From the NCBI RefSeq assembly GCF_016125955.1, contig NZ_JADEVE010000244.1:1-64000 (forward strand): DNA of 64,000 bases. The letters run 5' to 3'. Position 1 is the first letter of the stretch. Each line of letters begins with the position of its first letter. The DNA is from Acetomicrobium sp. S15 = DSM 107314 (lineage in GTDB: Bacteria > Synergistota > Synergistia > Synergistales > Thermosynergistaceae). The notes beneath the pieces are model-generated. The model made no database searches, was not told where the DNA came from, and saw nothing but the letters and a program-made list of their open reading frames with translations. Shown here piece after piece: positions 63,575 to 64,000 of this stretch. Both the position numbers and the translations under genes were made by a program.

Positions 63575-64000
63575 GTGTTGACCGATATTCAAGTGCGAAG
63601 ATTGGCACCTAAGGAAAAACGATATTCGGTCCTGGACGATCGCGGCCTTTACTTGGAAATCTTCCCTAACGGTAACAAATACTGGCGCCTCCGCAAGCGC
63701 ATCGGTAAAAAGGACGCGAAACGTTCTCTGGGAAAATATCCGGATATTTCTCTTAGGGACGCCAGGCGCATGAGGGATCGGATGATTATAGAGCTTGAGG
63801 CTGAAGCTGACGGTGTGCCTTTGTGCGAAACCTTTGATAAAGTCGCCGAGGAATGGCTCGAAAAACGTGTTGTGCCCATACGCACCTATGGGCACATTAG
63901 GACAGTTAGGTCCCGATTGGATAGATTGATACTTCCCTATATTGGAGACATTCCCATCAACGACATTTCAGCGCCGGATCTTCTTTCCATCGTCCGCAGG
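63575..64000 (+). CDS. tyrosine recombinase/integrase, P4 type (partial, cut by window end)
   Basis: The first 142 codons are seen. The N-terminal DUF4102 arm-binding domain is recognisable: LAPKEKRYSVLDDRGLYLEI, then NGNKYWRLRKRIGKK and LGKYPDISLRDARRMRD. The core-binding SAM-like domain starts near 88 (ETFDKVAEEWLEKRV) and continues to IGDIPINDISAPDLLSIV. The catalytic domain lies beyond the window. Such integrases insert islands into tRNA or tmRNA 3' ends, matching the position behind ssrA. GTG at 63575 has ggaggg 8 bases upstream; ATG at 63569 is too close to it. Confidence 0.88.
   Translation, partial: MLTDIQVRRLAPKEKRYSVLDDRGLYLEIFPNGNKYWRLRKRIGKKDAKRSLGKYPDISLRDARRMRDRMIIELEAEADGVPLCETFDKVAEEWLEKRVVPIRTYGHIRTVRSRLDRLILPYIGDIPINDISAPDLLSIVRR

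Overview
This window is a densely packed bacterial chromosome segment: 64 kb carrying about 56 protein genes, one tRNA, tmRNA and the start of an integrated element. The gene set, several short intergenic gaps, frequent GTG/TTG starts and four-base stop/start overlaps suggest an anaerobic member of the Synergistota, perhaps near Acetomicrobium/Anaerobaculum. Supporting traits are a NikKMLQO nickel transporter, a pyrophosphate-driven ion pump of the K+-dependent type, Rex, a short YidC and the dnaG-rpoD and mre-min-rodA blocks. That placement comes from gene content and is an inference, not a database result.

Layout. 1-303: left edge with degenerate hexamer/heptamer repeats and possibly the tail of an upstream gene. 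304-7260: radA, an NfeD/ClpP-class membrane protease with a stomatin-like partner, leuS and holA, closed by a terminator facing rpsT (minus strand). 7541-9705: DUF445 membrane protein and an M23 peptidase. 9659-13044 (minus): nickel ECF transporter nikK-nikML(fused)-nikQ-nikO. 13145-15485: rpmH-rnpA-yidD-yidC-jag, divergent from the nickel operon, without dnaA in the window. 15515-16177 (minus): a MagIII-like DNA glycosylase. 16422-25317: htrA, guaA, rnr, AI-2E-family permease, a MobB-like P-loop protein and hppA. 25471-31149: dnaG, rpoD, a bacterial eRF1-like protein, rqcP and eno. 31267-36799: rex, yajC-secD-secF, a phasin-like small protein, a radical SAM protein and a LapA-domain protein. 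36800-37214: gene-free, with a candidate structured RNA. 37215-41236: rel, dtd, a metallo-hydrolase and radC. 41267-48183: shape and septum-placement block mreBCD-mrdA-minCDE-rodA. 48199-61885: radical SAM protein with its DUF2344 partner, rng, smc, an N6-adenine methyltransferase, rsmI, metG, tatD, tgt and tsaC. 61902-62312 (minus): a cupin. 62464-64000: tRNA-Pro(CGG), smpB, ssrA and a tyrosine-recombinase gene cut by the window end.

Most genes are housekeeping and co-directional (+), organised as long read-through operons. A recurring theme is translation fidelity and rescue: eRF1-like protein plus RqcP, Dtd, SmpB/tmRNA, TsaC, Tgt, RsmI and a TrmN6-like enzyme. A second theme is envelope growth: MreBCD/PBP2/RodA, Min, M23, HtrA, YidC and SecDF.

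The least explained items are the eRF1-like/RqcP pair, the structured intergenic DNA at 36830-36988, the operator-like repeats between nikK and rpmH, the phasin-like/radical SAM pair and the palindromes in front of the ssrA-linked integrase. No CRISPR array, complete insertion sequence or rRNA was seen.
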